Positions 48,919 through 58,456 of a stretch of DNA of 64,000 bases are shown piece after piece. The position numbers were made by a program, and so were the translations under genes. Below the pieces are notes generated by a model. The model made no database searches and was not told where the DNA came from. It saw nothing but the letters and a program-made list of their open reading frames with translations. This DNA comes from an uncultured Pelagibacteraceae bacterium (GTDB lineage Bacteria; Pseudomonadota; Alphaproteobacteria; Pelagibacterales; Pelagibacteraceae), in assembly GCA_902598655.1 (NCBI GenBank), contig CACKCQ010000003.1:62001-126000 (forward strand), in the 5' to 3' direction. Numbering within the stretch: position 1 is the first letter of the stretch; every line of letters starts with the position of its first letter.

Positions 48919-51504
48919 TAAAAGATTTCTTTCAGTTCTAAGTTTATTATTTTCTTTAATTAATTGAATAATCATATCTTTCATTATTCTGTTTTCTTCT
49001 ACTGCTTGCCCTGTAATTTTCGCCAATCTTTCATTTTCCCTAGCTAATTGTAGTTGATCAAATAAACTTTCAAGCTCAGGATCAATAGGAAGACCTTGTA
49101 TCTTTTTGCTTATATTGTTTTGGATCTTTTTCGTCAAAGAAACATTTATCTTACTATCTTTAAGTCCATTTTGTTCATTAAACTCTAGATTAAAGTTTAG
49201 GCCGAAATTATCAGTATTTTTGCTAATATTTAAACCAGCTTTTACTGCTAGATCATCAGACATGTAATGATCCATATCTTTTCTCTCACCGTCAGCAGTA
49301 ATTTCAACTTTATTGCTTACGGTTTGATTTAAAGATAAGCCTGTATAAGGTTTAAGCACAAAACCGTTCTTAAAAGACTTGGAGTATTCAACATTAAAAC
49401 CTGCTGATAGAACTTGATCCACTGCATCATCAACAGAAAGATCTCCATCAGTAAATGATGATAAATAAGTAGGAAGTCTTCTTAGGCCATATTTTCCATC
49501 TACTTCAATATTTAAAATTTGACTATCATTAATATTTATATCTTTGGATGCTGTGTAATTTACACCAGCAAATTGACCTAGATTTTCTTTGGAAATTGTT
49601 TGTTGTGTTTCAGTTTCAAGATCTAAATATTTATTTTGAGTTAATCCAAAAATTGAAACTACAGAAAATTTAAATTTCTCGTAATCAATATCTTTTTTTA
49701 AACCAATAGCTAAATTTTCACTATCTATTACTTCTCCATTATTAAATTTTGCTTGCTGACTAGAATAACTTAAAAACGGTGTAAAATTATCATTTTCAAT
49801 TTTAAAATCTCCGGTAACTCCTGTTGTTTCATTTTTATAAATATTGTCTCTTTTCTTTACAGAATAATATCCACTAGATTTTTTTTCTTCTGAAACCGAA
49901 CTGAAAATATCATTTAAATTAGATAAAAATATTTCAGATCGATATTTTTTATTATGGCTATCAATATCTAAATCTTCACCATAAACATATAAGAAACCAT
50001 TAGTTTCCGAATTATCAGCATCTGGATCACTGTTACTATCTAATATTTCATAGGTATCGTTTCCACAAAGATTATTTGTGACAACCATATTTGTTTTGTT
50101 ATGGATTTCTATTTTTTGATCTTTTGAAATACTACAATCTAATGTCATTGTCGTAGTTGAATCTTTTAAATCAATCTCACCTTCATACGAACCTTCACCT
50201 TTTGTAACAATATCTATACCTGTACTAGAAGAGTTAAGAACAACTAAAGAATTATCAGATCCAGAAATTGTACCATAATTATTTATCGTAATATTAAACA
50301 TTGGGAAGGCATTTTTTCCAATACCAATTCCATCTGCCAAAGAACCTGATGTTGCACTAATCGTGCCATAATTGTTTAAAGTATTATTTACTCTGTTGGT
50401 TCCATTATTTTCATACACTAGTCCATATCCTGAATTAGAGCTTGCAGAAATGGTTCCATGATTTGTTATCGTAGAATTATCTACATTTGAAGATTGCATT
50501 CCATGATCAACCCCAGATATAGTCCCAGTATTAGTAACAACGGTCCCGTCGGATGAACTTATGTTTAAACCTGAATTATCAGCAGTGGCAGTTATTGTTC
50601 CAGAATTTGTTATACTTATATTATCCCCGGCTGAAATTACTACAGCGTTATTTCCAGATGTCATTGTCCCGGTGTTGTTAAAAGTAACATCCGAGCATGT
50701 TTTACAGTAAAATGCACTTTTATCAGTTGCAGTTATTGTTCCATGATTAGTAAAATTAATATCTTCAGATTGTTCAGTATTAACTGCGTGTCTGTCGGCA
50801 CTTTCAATTGTACCTCCCTGATAATTAATAAATTCAAAATCAACTAAATGAAAACCTTTAATCGGACTATCGCCTTCATCTGTTGTTTTAATAATTCCAC
50901 CGTCATAGTTATAAATTTTAATACCTTTGCTCCTGTGATTACCTGAGGCTCCTGAACCTAACCAAATTGTTTCATGAGTAGAGGTAATGGTACCATGATT
51001 GTGTAGTGTGAGACCAACACCATTAGATTGACCAGATAAATCTGAATGGCAATTAGTACCATTAAAATGACAGTTACCAACGTTTTTTCCATAAATTGCA
51101 GTATTCCCGTCAGCACTTATCGTTGCTCCTGTATTATTAGTAATTACAACATTTTCTGCATAATTTAATATTATACCATACTTATTATCTGAGTTGATTG
51201 TTCCGTTATTTGTAATTGTAGTATTCAAAGATGACTCAGCATTTATTGCGATTTGTTTGTTAGTTCCATCCTCTGTTTGAATTGTTCCATCATTAGTAAT
51301 TTGAACTCCACTTATATCTTCGAGATCAACTGCCTTATTATCGTTGTAAGTAATTGACCCAGCAGAAGTAACATTTAAAATATCATCATCTGCACATGCC
51401 AGTTGGTTTGTTGATGCGCTTGCAATAGTTGTTAAACAAGGACCGGCATAACTTACTGATCCAAACAAAAAAAAGAATATTAAACTGAATAAAATTTTTT
51501 TCAT
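48907..51504 (-). CDS. Autotransporter-like surface protein with post-barrel coiled coil
   Basis: An 865-residue secreted protein. After a signal peptide (to about residue 20, SVSYA) come about 13 beta-helix repeats with an NxGTI core (ITNNGTINSDNK, FTNHGTITATDKS, ITNSGTITATAD, LNNYGTISATSG) over about 70-430, the passenger pattern of autotransporters. Residues about 544-803 look like a C-terminal beta-barrel (FAGVNYTAS, LKPYTGLSLNQT, SKINVSLTKKI). Oddly, about 62 more residues follow (804-865), largely a charged coiled coil (ESLFDQLQLARENERLAK, IQLIKENNKLRTERN) ending LLLEN instead of the terminal aromatic residue barrels usually need. It lies 13 bp after pilY1 in the pilus operon. Export as a classical type Va protein is inference. 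Confidence 0.75.
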   Translation of the reverse strand: MKKILFSLIFFFLFGSVSYAGPCLTTIASASTNQLACADDDILNVTSAGSITYNDNKAVDLEDISGVQITNDGTIQTEDGTNKQIAINAESSLNTTITNNGTINSDNKYGIILNYAENVVITNNTGATISADGNTAIYGKNVGNCHFNGTNCHSDLSGQSNGVGLTLHNHGTITSTHETIWLGSGASGNHRSKGIKIYNYDGGIIKTTDEGDSPIKGFHLVDFEFINYQGGTIESADRHAVNTEQSEDINFTNHGTITATDKSAFYCKTCSDVTFNNTGTMTSGNNAVVISAGDNISITNSGTITATADNSGLNISSSDGTVVTNTGTISGVDHGMQSSNVDNSTITNHGTISASSNSGYGLVYENNGTNRVNNTLNNYGTISATSGSLADGIGIGKNAFPMFNITINNYGTISGSDNSLVVLNSSSTGIDIVTKGEGSYEGEIDLKDSTTTMTLDCSISKDQKIEIHNKTNMVVTNNLCGNDTYEILDSNSDPDADNSETNGFLYVYGEDLDIDSHNKKYRSEIFLSNLNDIFSSVSEEKKSSGYYSVKKRDNIYKNETTGVTGDFKIENDNFTPFLSYSSQQAKFNNGEVIDSENLAIGLKKDIDYEKFKFSVVSIFGLTQNKYLDLETETQQTISKENLGQFAGVNYTASKDININDSQILNIEVDGKYGLRRLPTYLSSFTDGDLSVDDAVDQVLSAGFNVEYSKSFKNGFVLKPYTGLSLNQTVSNKVEITADGERKDMDHYMSDDLAVKAGLNISKNTDNFGLNFNLEFNEQNGLKDSKINVSLTKKIQNNISKKIQGLPIDPELESLFDQLQLARENERLAKITGQAVEENRIMKDMIIQLIKENNKLRTERNLLLEN

Positions 51505-51517
51505 CCTTTAAGGATTA

Positions 51518-54500
51518 TTAGTAATTATGTCTCCAAGAACTTCTAAAGATATTTGTATCACCGCTAACTGTTTCTATTTGTACAAGATCTTTTTTATTTG
51601 GATCCAATGATTGACCTGCAAGATTAGCAAAAGCTTTATCAGCAAAGAATACAATTTTTGATAGTACCCCCTGACCAACATATCCACATTTATTAGAATT
51701 ATTTGTATTTATACCACCAAGTAAAGATGATGTGTTTTGTCCACATTCATCATCTACAGCACATATATATGCATTTCCAAGACTACATTTATTTTTGGAT
51801 TTTGTTGGTTCATAAATTGGATAATAAGCATATCCTTTATAAACAGATGGTTCTGCTGTTATTTTAGCAGAGTTTTTTAGTTTTATGAACCACCCTTCTT
51901 TTGTTTGATCTAAACAAGCAGCACCTGGCATATTACCAGTAGTATTTTCACAATCACTTAGCTTGTTTGCTTGTAATGGTTTTCCAATATCTTTATAGAA
52001 TGGAAAATGTTTATCTCTAATACCTAGTAATAAATTATCATTTGTCGTGCTAGTATCATTTATTCTCTCGTAGTCACCTGTACCAGCAAATAACCATAGT
52101 TGATTTGTATCTTTTCCAATAGTTGCATCCATTGAATGATACATATATCTTCCATTCTGTTTAGTAGATTCAGCGATAAATAATGTTGTGCTATCGAATA
52201 TTTTTATGTTTTTTAAATCTGAGTCTTGTCTCATGTTTGAAAGATTAAATTTTGTAATTTTTCCCTCAAGATCAGGAAGATACAATAATGCTCCACTAAA
52301 GTTAACGCCTATAGCTGTATCTGGAGTTATTAATACAGGTGATCCTGGTGTTGAGTTTACTATCCCATTACCTGAGATATCATCAATTTCTATGACCTTA
52401 TAAATGCTTCCTGGATTTAATGTGTCTTCTAAATTTATAATAGTAAGATTTGAACCTACACCTTGATTTTGTGTTCCGTACCCACCACCCATTGCTGCAA
52501 CATATATGTCATCCATAATATCATTATCGCCCTCACCTTTATTTGGAATTCTGAAAATTCTTGGTTCTGACCATGTTTCACCAAGTCTACTATAATCATA
52601 GGCTTGATCGGGTGGTTGAACTCCAGTTTGTAATGAACCAGCTGTTATTCTTATACCTACTTGTGACGAGTTTTGTTTGTCTGTTGCTGAATACTGTATT
52701 GAATCTTGAAATACAATTTCAGTCTCTCCAGAACTTGAATTAGTTCTTAAGCTCCAATTTGTAATTTTAGAACCATCTTTAATAATTGTTAAATCATTTT
52801 GCGTAACTCCTCTTATAGGAAAAGTCCAAATTTTTCCTGTATAGCAATAAGCCGTAGTATCAGATTTACATATCTCTTTGCTTGAATCTAATCCATTACC
52901 ATTATAATCATCATTCCAATTATCAGTAACCTGAATAGACTCACCTAAAGCTGCTAAAGAATAAGTTGTTGGTATATAATCATGGACTGCTACGTTTTGC
53001 GTATGATCCATTCTATAAACTTTATTATTTATAATATCATTATATATTGAGTATAAATGTTCAGGTTTATCAGGGTCAGTAACATCTAAAACACTGTATC
53101 CCGCACCGCCTCTTCCATAAGGAACAAATAAAATTGTGTGCCATCCTTTTGAATTTTTAAGAGGGCTTTTAAAATACATATCATGAACTACAATTGATCC
53201 ATCAACACCAAACATTGCATTAGTTCCACCTTTTGACATATTTAAGCTGGCGTTCATAACTTTTGGAAGATTAGGAGCTATTAAAGGAGGCACAAATCCC
53301 CAAATTTCTTTACCAGTAGATGCATCAAATGCATGCAGAATTCCGCTATTCGAACCAGCATATATTATTTCTTTTCTTTGCTCGTATTGTTGAGCGAATG
53401 CTTCATAATTATTTACTTGTCTAAAATAAGCTTCTTGATTGATAGAGGTAAAAGATGTTTCTGCTGAAGGAGGGCCAACCACAACTAGTTGCGAGTGATA
53501 AATATCACCTAAAGGGTTGTCTCTTTTTTCTGTTAAATTACAATCTCCATCGTAGTCAAAGTAATCTTGACCTCTTATAAAATTTATTAATCCATTTAAA
53601 TCGTCTGCAATACCATCAACTACGCCAGGTGAATTTGCACATCTTCTATTATTTGTTGATCCGTCAGAGTTATTACTATCTTTATGATAATCTATAATAT
53701 CTTGATCATATATTTGCATTAAATTTCCAACATTAGTTGCATTTGATACAGAAAAATTATTATAACCAAGCCTGTAATCACTTCCTGGAACAGCGCTCCA
53801 AATTTTTCTTGAATTAGGGTCTGGCATTACATCAGCTGCAGACCAATTATTCTTATCTTTAGTATCAAGTGAACCATCTGGATTAATTTTTGTTCTCGTT
53901 ATCGTTCCTGCCCACTCTTTATTTTGTCTATAATCAAATTGCGCTTGGAACATTGATCCACCTTTTTCAAGAGTTGCAGTAATAGATGGAGCTGTAAACG
54001 AAAGTTTGGATGCTATAATTTGTGATATGGCTGCCTTTAATTGAACTTTTAAGGATGCTGCAGTTGTTGCAACGATTGCTTTATCTGTTCCACCTGCTTT
54101 TGCAAGTTCATTAAAATATCTCATCCCTCTACTGCTAATTCCGGTTCCAAATGCTACAGTAAAAGTTTTAATTTTGTGGTTTTGCCTTAGACTTCTTGCT
54201 GTTCTAAGAGCATTACCATGGTTATACCAATCTCCATCTCCTATGACTAAAACGTAACTATTTTGACATGGAGAATTTTTATCTACTGGAGATAAACTGC
54301 CATGTGTATAATATTGTTCGGCAATTCGCATAAATGCCATTGCATCAGTTCCACCACCTGGATTTACCCCACTAATCATGTTTTCAATATCTTTTGCACC
54401 ACCTTTGTAGATCGGTACTTTTAAACAATTGGCACTTGAACAAGGCGAGGCCCTACCAACACCTTGAAATATATCTCCACCACTCCAACTACTAAACCCG

Positions 54501-55648
54501 GAACGTCCAGCAGCCCATTTAGCAAAACCAAAATTAACACCCGAGGTTAATGAAGAGTCTGTTACTATCGATCTAATCGCAGCTTGAGCTGCTTGCATTC
54601 TAGTTGTAGGAGCTCCTCCAAAATTTTTAACCCAAGTTCCACTTGAATCAAATATTTGAACTGATCCTTTGTTTAAATCTGCAGCAATTAATCTATTGTT
54701 TGCCTGATCCCAGCCAAGACCCCAAGGATAATAAAAGTATGTTCTTGAAGCTGTTGAATTTGATCTACTTCTGCTTCCAAAAGTTTGATTTATCGTTACT
54801 CCAGTAAAGCTACTATTAAAAGTTAACTTTTGCATTCGACTTGCTGTCCAAGATAAAGTCCAAAGTTCATTATTATTATTTGGATTGAACTGTAAACCTA
54901 CATAATATCCTGCTCGATATGTAATTGCTCTTCCAGAAGTATTCGGACATCTGGAACCACTTCCTGATAAACTATGAACATATAAATAATTTTGTCTTGC
55001 ATATACAATACGACTACCTGAAATCGCTGAACCAAAAGCATATGCTTGATTGTAATTATAACTACAGTTACTCATTGAACCAGTTCTAAGATTTATAGTT
55101 TTGTATCCTCTATTACCTCCCACATATAAATAACCAGTGCTTTGGTCTATCGTCATATTGTATGGATAAAAACCTAGATTATACCTTTTTAAACATCTTC
55201 CATCACTTGCTCTAATAGCTACTACTGCTCTTTCATAATACGCAGTGGTATAATAAACGTCATTATATGTTTCTCCACTATATGAATAAGATGTTCTGCA
55301 ATTTCGATTACCTTCAAACCTGGCGTTTCCTTTTCCTGATACTCCTCTGTTACCAAATCCAGTATCAAAAGTTCCTGAGCCATAAACAAATTTTTTAACT
55401 CCATCTCTATTATATTGAGACACTAAAATATCGCCGTTACTATCAGCATCAGCATCATAAGGATACCTCATACTTGCTGTACCACCACTCATTCTCCATC
55501 CCATACTTCCTGATTTATCCAACATTAACAGTACGTTTGCTGGCACATCTCCTATTCCTGATCCAGGTGGTAATGCTTTTGAAAAAGCATTGTTAACAAA
55601 TGAAAATAAAATAATAGTAACTAATAAAAATAATTTTTTTAATTTCAT
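51518..55648 (-). CDS. pilY1: Type IV pilus tip/assembly protein PilY1 with split VWA domain
   Basis: PilY1 sits with minor pilins at the pilus tip and can bind surfaces and calcium. The 1376 residues have a signal peptide (to about 23), the start of a VWA domain with MIDAS motif LMLDKSGSMG (44-49), a propeller-like insert of about 290 residues (about 57-345: TIDQSTGYLYVGGNRG, WGLGWDQANNRLIAADL), then the rest of VWA (TTRMQAAQAAIRSIV; Thr434 in GGGTDAM; VIGDGDW at 468-474). The C-terminal PilY1 propeller follows: DYDGDCNLTEKRD, LGDIYHSQLVVVGPP, IYAGSNSGILHAFDASTGK. It overlaps the upstream unknown gene by 4 bp. Length is within the family range. Confidence 0.92.
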   Translation of the reverse strand: MKLKKLFLLVTIILFSFVNNAFSKALPPGSGIGDVPANVLLMLDKSGSMGWRMSGGTASMRYPYDADADSNGDILVSQYNRDGVKKFVYGSGTFDTGFGNRGVSGKGNARFEGNRNCRTSYSYSGETYNDVYYTTAYYERAVVAIRASDGRCLKRYNLGFYPYNMTIDQSTGYLYVGGNRGYKTINLRTGSMSNCSYNYNQAYAFGSAISGSRIVYARQNYLYVHSLSGSGSRCPNTSGRAITYRAGYYVGLQFNPNNNNELWTLSWTASRMQKLTFNSSFTGVTINQTFGSRSRSNSTASRTYFYYPWGLGWDQANNRLIAADLNKGSVQIFDSSGTWVKNFGGAPTTRMQAAQAAIRSIVTDSSLTSGVNFGFAKWAAGRSGFSSWSGGDIFQGVGRASPCSSANCLKVPIYKGGAKDIENMISGVNPGGGTDAMAFMRIAEQYYTHGSLSPVDKNSPCQNSYVLVIGDGDWYNHGNALRTARSLRQNHKIKTFTVAFGTGISSRGMRYFNELAKAGGTDKAIVATTAASLKVQLKAAISQIIASKLSFTAPSITATLEKGGSMFQAQFDYRQNKEWAGTITRTKINPDGSLDTKDKNNWSAADVMPDPNSRKIWSAVPGSDYRLGYNNFSVSNATNVGNLMQIYDQDIIDYHKDSNNSDGSTNNRRCANSPGVVDGIADDLNGLINFIRGQDYFDYDGDCNLTEKRDNPLGDIYHSQLVVVGPPSAETSFTSINQEAYFRQVNNYEAFAQQYEQRKEIIYAGSNSGILHAFDASTGKEIWGFVPPLIAPNLPKVMNASLNMSKGGTNAMFGVDGSIVVHDMYFKSPLKNSKGWHTILFVPYGRGGAGYSVLDVTDPDKPEHLYSIYNDIINNKVYRMDHTQNVAVHDYIPTTYSLAALGESIQVTDNWNDDYNGNGLDSSKEICKSDTTAYCYTGKIWTFPIRGVTQNDLTIIKDGSKITNWSLRTNSSSGETEIVFQDSIQYSATDKQNSSQVGIRITAGSLQTGVQPPDQAYDYSRLGETWSEPRIFRIPNKGEGDNDIMDDIYVAAMGGGYGTQNQGVGSNLTIINLEDTLNPGSIYKVIEIDDISGNGIVNSTPGSPVLITPDTAIGVNFSGALLYLPDLEGKITKFNLSNMRQDSDLKNIKIFDSTTLFIAESTKQNGRYMYHSMDATIGKDTNQLWLFAGTGDYERINDTSTTNDNLLLGIRDKHFPFYKDIGKPLQANKLSDCENTTGNMPGAACLDQTKEGWFIKLKNSAKITAEPSVYKGYAYYPIYEPTKSKNKCSLGNAYICAVDDECGQNTSSLLGGINTNNSNKCGYVGQGVLSKIVFFADKAFANLAGQSLDPNKKDLVQIETVSGDTNIFRSSWRHNY

Positions 55649-56184
55649 TGTTCAGCCTTAAATTGTTGTTCTTCAATATTTCGCATGTAATCCATAAGTT
55701 TGGTATCTAGCTCAGGATTTGAGATGTAAATTTGTTCATCCATAATACCATCATCATTTGGTATTCTTCCATAAACGTAAAATTCGTTATTTTTATCTAT
55801 CACCTCATAACCAGTATATGAACGTGGATTATCAGGTGTTTCAAAATCTCCGAAATTTTTTTTAAAATAATTCATCATTATTAAACTTTCAGAAACTAAA
55901 TTCCTGTCATCATTTAATGCAATCAGATTTATCGCAACAAGTTCATCTTTTAAAAATTTATACTCAATTGCTACCTCTTTTAATTTTTGATCTGGGCATA
56001 TATCATCAGCTAATATCCCATATACATCAAAATCCTCATACTCTAAGGGTAGTGGTGGTCCAGTGAGTTCCAAGCTTTCAAATGCTTTTCTTTTTACTCC
56101 GAGTTCTACTTTAAAGTCGCAAGCAGAATATGCATGCACAATAGATAATGAAAATATAATTAATATTTTAGTTACTAATTTCAT
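55645..56184 (-). CDS. Secreted protein of unknown function in the pilus operon
   Basis: I do not recognise the family. The 179 residues have a signal peptide (cleavage about residue 20, HAYS/ACD), two cysteines (ACDFKV and DDICPDQ) that may form a disulfide, and a compact acidic mixed alpha/beta body with LVAINLIALNDDRNLVSES and NEFYVYGRIPNDDG. No prepilin leader is present, so it is not the missing PilE. It sits between pilX and pilY1 with a 4-bp overlap into pilY1, which suggests a periplasmic helper or cap for PilY1. A 53-bp gap rich in TATA elements precedes it and could hold an internal promoter. Confidence 0.75.
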   Translation of the reverse strand: MKLVTKILIIFSLSIVHAYSACDFKVELGVKRKAFESLELTGPPLPLEYEDFDVYGILADDICPDQKLKEVAIEYKFLKDELVAINLIALNDDRNLVSESLIMMNYFKKNFGDFETPDNPRSYTGYEVIDKNNEFYVYGRIPNDDGIMDEQIYISNPELDTKLMDYMRNIEEQQFKAEQ

Positions 56185-56237
56185 ATTAAATATAAAGTTA
56201 TATATACTATATAATTAACAGTTATATGATGACATAT

Positions 56238-56921
56238 TTATTTTGGTAATACAACTGTGCTTTCCAACCCAACAACAATTGGATCATCAGGATCTTTCAT
56301 AATTCCACAACCATAAACACGGTATGCCATACCATCTAGACCTTTGTTGTTTGCTTTTTTCTTAACACTTCCTCCTGATCCTCTAAAAGGAGCGGCTCCA
56401 ATTTTAACAATAAAATAATCATAATAATATTTTTTTAATTTTTCAGCTTCAGCCTTAAAATCTTGAGCTTTATTCCCAAAACTATCTGTTAATAACTTTC
56501 CAAAATTCCAACTTTCTGCTGCAACGACTGTAATGCTAGTCCCGATAACATCTGAAAAACTGTTAAAACATATATTGTCTGTCTCTAATCTGTACTTTTT
56601 ATCAAGTTGTGAAGCTCTATAATTGATCTTATTCATTTTGCCATTAAAAGTTATAGTTCCATCGGGCAATTTTTTTTTAGTTTTATCTCTCTCATTAGTT
56701 GAAGTATCATACGGTCCTAGAAACTGATTTAATAATACTTTTTCACCTTCCAATAACGCAGTTTCAGCCACATAAAAAGTTTGTTGGTATTCATCATTAA
56801 CATTATTACTAGTATGGTCGCCTGCTGATATAACTATCAACGCACCTCCCATCAAAGACATAGCTAATAATAAAACTAATGATAAAACTAAAGCAAAACC
56901 TTTTTCATTTTTATTTTTCAT
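56238..56921 (-). CDS. pilX: Minor pilin PilX-like
   Basis: A 227-residue prepilin-like protein. The leader MKNKNEKG is followed directly by FALVLSLVLLLAMSLMGGALIV, a pilin helix with no Glu at +5, the usual PilX/GspK-type deviation that lets this subunit start the tip complex. Next comes YQQTFYVAETALLEGE, typical of PilX N-termini. It overlaps pilW by 4 bp. Confidence 0.85.
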   Translation of the reverse strand: MKNKNEKGFALVLSLVLLLAMSLMGGALIVISAGDHTSNNVNDEYQQTFYVAETALLEGEKVLLNQFLGPYDTSTNERDKTKKKLPDGTITFNGKMNKINYRASQLDKKYRLETDNICFNSFSDVIGTSITVVAAESWNFGKLLTDSFGNKAQDFKAEAEKLKKYYYDYFIVKIGAAPFRGSGGSVKKKANNKGLDGMAYRVYGCGIMKDPDDPIVVGLESTVVLPK

Positions 56922-57757
56922 TGTATCCCTAAATTTCTTGCAAAAGCAGTAACTATAATTGTATCTCTAAAATATCTATCATTATCTTTTCTTTGTCGTT
57001 TAGTTTCATTCATTACTGCTTTGTTTCTGTTATCTGCTTTAGTCCTAAAAAAAGGTTTTGTTGATCTAATTGAAATAGCTACATCAACCGTTTTTATATT
57101 GTACAATTTATTTCTATTTATGTTTGTAGGTGAGGGTGGGGGATCAATTAGTACTCCTTTGTCATCGATAGGATTAAAAACCATATCTTCTATATAATCA
57201 GCAACTTTTTGCTTTTCAAAAGTATAATCATCATTATCTGTGTTTGGATTTGCCCATTTACCGTTTTTCCAAACTTGTACAGTTTTAAAAATAGCAAAAC
57301 CATCTACGGTATCATATGTTCCTGATTTATTTTTTCCTTTAGCCCTATCTTCTATTTTTGATCTCTCACAATGGTAAGATGACTTATATTTTTTATAAAT
57401 AAAATTTTGCTTACTATCAAAGTGTCCCCCTCCAAAAACAATATCTATCGAGTCACATTCTTGTTTAAATTTATTTGAAGCAGGCTTTTTAATTAATATA
57501 GGTGAATGCTCTAATAAATTAATTTGAATATTATCTCCAAAATATCTAAATCCTGCATTTCTTATATCTCTAACGATCATTGTTACAAGATCTCTACCTT
57601 GGGCAGAAATTTTTGCTCTGTCTGTGACTTTTGAGTAAGAATTATTTACTGCATTATAAGCAGTATACATCGCGCCCATCATTAAAACTGATATTACAAT
57701 TCCAATTAATATTTCAATTAATGTTACACCAGAGTTATTTATTAATTTTCTTTTCAT
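56918..57757 (-). CDS. pilW: Minor pilin PilW-like
   Basis: A 279-residue prepilin: leader MKRKLINNSG then VTLIEILIGIVISVLMMGAMY, with Glu at +5. The body has the PilW-like GRDLVTMIVRDIRNAGFRYFG and a late VDVAISIRST strand. In type IVa pili PilV, PilW, PilX and FimU/FimT form the tip complex with PilY1. It abuts pilV without spacer. Confidence 0.87.
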   Translation of the reverse strand: MKRKLINNSGVTLIEILIGIVISVLMMGAMYTAYNAVNNSYSKVTDRAKISAQGRDLVTMIVRDIRNAGFRYFGDNIQINLLEHSPILIKKPASNKFKQECDSIDIVFGGGHFDSKQNFIYKKYKSSYHCERSKIEDRAKGKNKSGTYDTVDGFAIFKTVQVWKNGKWANPNTDNDDYTFEKQKVADYIEDMVFNPIDDKGVLIDPPPSPTNINRNKLYNIKTVDVAISIRSTKPFFRTKADNRNKAVMNETKRQRKDNDRYFRDTIIVTAFARNLGIQ

Positions 57758-58456
57758 TTAGTCAATTTGAAAATAGAGTACTTTTTTTTTAGATACGGGT
57801 TCTTTATTTCCTCTAACAGTTTTCGTTTTTCCTGTTGTAATACCCACTTCAAGTCTACCAAAATATCTCTCTAAATAAATTCCAACTGCTTTGCTATTTG
57901 GTAGATGTCCAGTATATGTCTTAGTTATATTAAATTTACAGGGCCTATTACTTTTTGATAAATTTGACTTAGAAACAACACTATTGTTACAAAGAGTAAA
58001 TACGTTTAACCTTTTTTCATCATTAGTCGTTCCACCCGAAACATTCGTACACTTAAGTCTTTTCTTAGAAAATCTGTGTTTCCACTTATGAATTTTATTG
58101 TCTAAAGCATTATCATCTGGGCTTTTTCTGCTTGGTCCAGAGTCTGAACAAGATGTTATTTCGAACTTAGGTTTGCTGCTAAAGCCATGTTCATCATCAA
58201 ATAATTGGTCTTTAAAATTTACTTTTTTTGTTTTGTCATGAAGCGTATTTTTTTCAGAGATAAAATCCTCAACTACCATAGTCATAAGTAAATTCGCTTT
58301 TGACCTATCGCTAGATACACCTATAGAAGAAACAGAATACTGAACCATCTGAAAAACTGATACAAATCCAATACCAACAATAACAGTTGCAACTAAAGCC
58401 TCAATTAATGTAAGTCCTCTCTCGGAATTTCGTTTATTATTGCCTAATCCAATCAT
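57758..58456 (-). CDS. pilV: Minor pilin PilV-like
   Basis: The start at 58456 gives 232 residues beginning MIGLGNNKRNSERG with processing before LTLIEALVATVIVGIGF (Glu at +5). An ATG 33 bp upstream (58489) is also in frame but would make the leader unusually long (25 residues) and the overlap with the preceding gene 53 bp; the shorter form overlaps by 20 bp. The body has many Lys and several Cys. The order FimT-PilV-PilW-PilX-PilY1 is the classical minor-pilin operon. Confidence 0.85.
   Translation of the reverse strand: MIGLGNNKRNSERGLTLIEALVATVIVGIGFVSVFQMVQYSVSSIGVSSDRSKANLLMTMVVEDFISEKNTLHDKTKKVNFKDQLFDDEHGFSSKPKFEITSCSDSGPSRKSPDDNALDNKIHKWKHRFSKKRLKCTNVSGGTTNDEKRLNVFTLCNNSVVSKSNLSKSNRPCKFNITKTYTGHLPNSKAVGIYLERYFGRLEVGITTGKTKTVRGNKEPVSKKKVLYFQID

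Noticed and set aside
50200-51400. Repeated units as a possible CRISPR or DNA tandem repeat
   Set aside because: The periodicity is at the protein level (NxGTI beta-helix repeats of about 20-30 residues); the DNA copies are not identical and have no spacers.
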